DNA of 64,000 bases from Roseiarcus sp963776665 (GTDB lineage Bacteria > Pseudomonadota > Alphaproteobacteria > Rhizobiales > Beijerinckiaceae). The number at the start of each line of letters is the position of its first letter. Position 1 is the stretch's first letter. Location: positions 1 to 64,000 of the forward strand of contig CAVZNQ010000027.1 in assembly GCA_963776665.1 (NCBI GenBank). Direction: 5' to 3'. The notes beneath the pieces were generated by a model, which was not told the origin of the DNA, did no database searches, and worked only from the letters and a program-made list of their open reading frames with translations. This document shows positions 63,109 through 64,000 of the stretch, piece after piece. A program made the translations under genes and the position numbers.

Positions 63109-64000
63109 ATGACCAGTAAGCTCGAGCAGTTGCGCGCCATGACCACCGTCGTCTCGGATACCGGCGACATGGAGTCGATCCGCGCCTTCAAGCCGACCGA
63201 CGCCACGACAAATCCGTCGCTGATTTTGAAGGCCTCGGAAATGCCTGCCTACGCGCGGCTCGTCGACGAGGCGATTGTCTGGGGGGGCAAGCGAGGCGCT
63301 TCGGTCAGCGAAGTGACGGACCGCATTGCGGTGAATTTCGGCTCCGAGCTGACGAAGATCGTACCGGGGCGGGTGTCGACTGAAGTCGACGCCGATCTTT
63401 CTTTCGACACCGAGGGCATGGTCGCCAAGGCGAAATCGCTTATCGCGGCGTACAAGGAGCGTGGGGTCAGCCACGACCACATCCTCATCAAGCTCGCTTC
63501 GACCTGGGAAGGGGTGCAGGCGGCGCGACGCCTGCAGGCGGAAGGCATCGACTGCAACATGACGCTCGCCTTCTCGCTCGCCCAGGCGATCGCGGCGGGA
63601 GACGCGAAGGCGTTCCTTCTGTCGCCCTTCGTCGGGCGCATCTTCGACTGGCATGTGAAAGCCGGCGGTGGACCCTACACGCCCGAAACTGATCCCGGCG
63701 TGCATTCGGTCCGCACGATCTACGCCTATTACAAGACCTACGGCGTCAAGACGGTGGTCATGGGCGCGTCGTTCCGCAATACGGGCGAGATCGAGGCTCT
63801 CGCCGGCTGCGACCGGCTCACGATCTCGCCCCAGCTGCTCGACGCGCTATCGAAGGACGAGGGCGTGCTCACGCGGCACCTCGACCCGGCCCACCCCGGA
63901 CCGGCCCCGGCCAAGGTGGCGATGGACGAGAAGACCTTCCGCTGGATGCTCAATGAGGACCAGATGGCGACCGAGAAGCTGTCCGACGGCATCCGCCTAT
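63109..64000 (+). CDS. tal: Transaldolase (5' part, cut by window end)
   Basis: 297 codons are visible, no stop before 64000. LEQLRAMTTVVSDTGDMESI, FKPTDATTNPSLILKASEMP, the catalytic Lys in DHILIKLASTWEGVQAARRL, CNMTLAFSLAQAIAAGDAKA, LSPFVGRIFDWHVKAGGGP and GASFRNTGEIEALAGCDRLT are typical of the TalB-type enzyme, which moves dihydroxyacetone between sugar phosphates in the pentose phosphate pathway. ATG 63109 has a strong GGAGGAG. It is separated from the aldolase group by the opposite-strand DUF892 gene. Confidence 0.96.
   Translation, partial: MTSKLEQLRAMTTVVSDTGDMESIRAFKPTDATTNPSLILKASEMPAYARLVDEAIVWGGKRGASVSEVTDRIAVNFGSELTKIVPGRVSTEVDADLSFDTEGMVAKAKSLIAAYKERGVSHDHILIKLASTWEGVQAARRLQAEGIDCNMTLAFSLAQAIAAGDAKAFLLSPFVGRIFDWHVKAGGGPYTPETDPGVHSVRTIYAYYKTYGVKTVVMGASFRNTGEIEALAGCDRLTISPQLLDALSKDEGVLTRHLDPAHPGPAPAKVAMDEKTFRWMLNEDQMATEKLSDGIRL

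Noticed and set aside
1..64000. CRISPR array or tRNA/rRNA genes
   Set aside because: No regularly spaced direct repeats and no cloverleaf-like or rRNA sequence were noticed on either strand.

Overview
The window looks like chromosomal DNA of an alphaproteobacterium, probably a member of the Hyphomicrobiales. This is inferred from high GC content, alpha-type genes (MucR/Ros regulator, octanoyltransferase LipB, a hybrid PAS histidine kinase, YciF/DUF892) and a long dyad of a kind common in that order. No rRNA, tRNA or CRISPR array was seen. The genus cannot be fixed from sequence alone.

Left part, about 1-31.4 kb: an accessory and decaying zone. It starts with a wrecked phage terminase, HD-hydrolase and N-formylglutamate amidohydrolase fragments, and a piece of comM directly followed by a lower-GC island (about 4.0-8.3 kb) with a tyrosine integrase and orphan genes. 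Next come an IS630 remnant, a frameshifted mucR, a group of small stress or envelope genes, an IS66 element abutting a SEC-C gene, a broken Trm112-like/methyltransferase/PqqD-like gene, an IS5-type remnant, a PEP-CTERM protein and a better preserved IS5-type element with readable ends. From 20 to 30 kb lies an exopolysaccharide locus: WcaJ-like priming transferase, three FecR-domain paralogues, a repeat-rich membrane protein, a J-domain-like protein, a Wzc/ExoP-type co-polymerase with BY-kinase and a (Tyr-Gly)8 tail, and a Wza-like export lipoprotein. Most of these genes carry frameshifts.

Right part, about 31.4-64 kb: mostly intact housekeeping genes. They include a DUF707 glycosyltransferase-like protein, lipB, isovaleryl-CoA dehydrogenase, a cupin, exonuclease III, a SulP transporter, a hybrid histidine kinase, a PQQ-propeller protein, an atypical NRAMP-family transporter, a thioredoxin-CcdA pair, an alpha/beta hydrolase, a complete branched-chain amino-acid-type ABC transporter (livGFHMK), a pyruvate-kinase-like protein, an SDR enzyme, argG, a PAP2 phosphatase, an aldolase/PfkB-kinase/histidine-phosphatase group and the start of a transaldolase gene. 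Two glycine-rich secreted proteins share a C-terminal module.

About 20 frameshifts are visible in the left half and about five in the right half. Several are one-base length changes, so some may be assembly errors, but their concentration in the left half fits real gene decay next to mobile elements. The most interesting leads are the comM/integrase junction, the repeat-encoded tyrosine tail of the BY-kinase, the three-domain methyltransferase, the paired CWYYTDPS proteins and the unassigned aldolase-kinase-phosphatase group.
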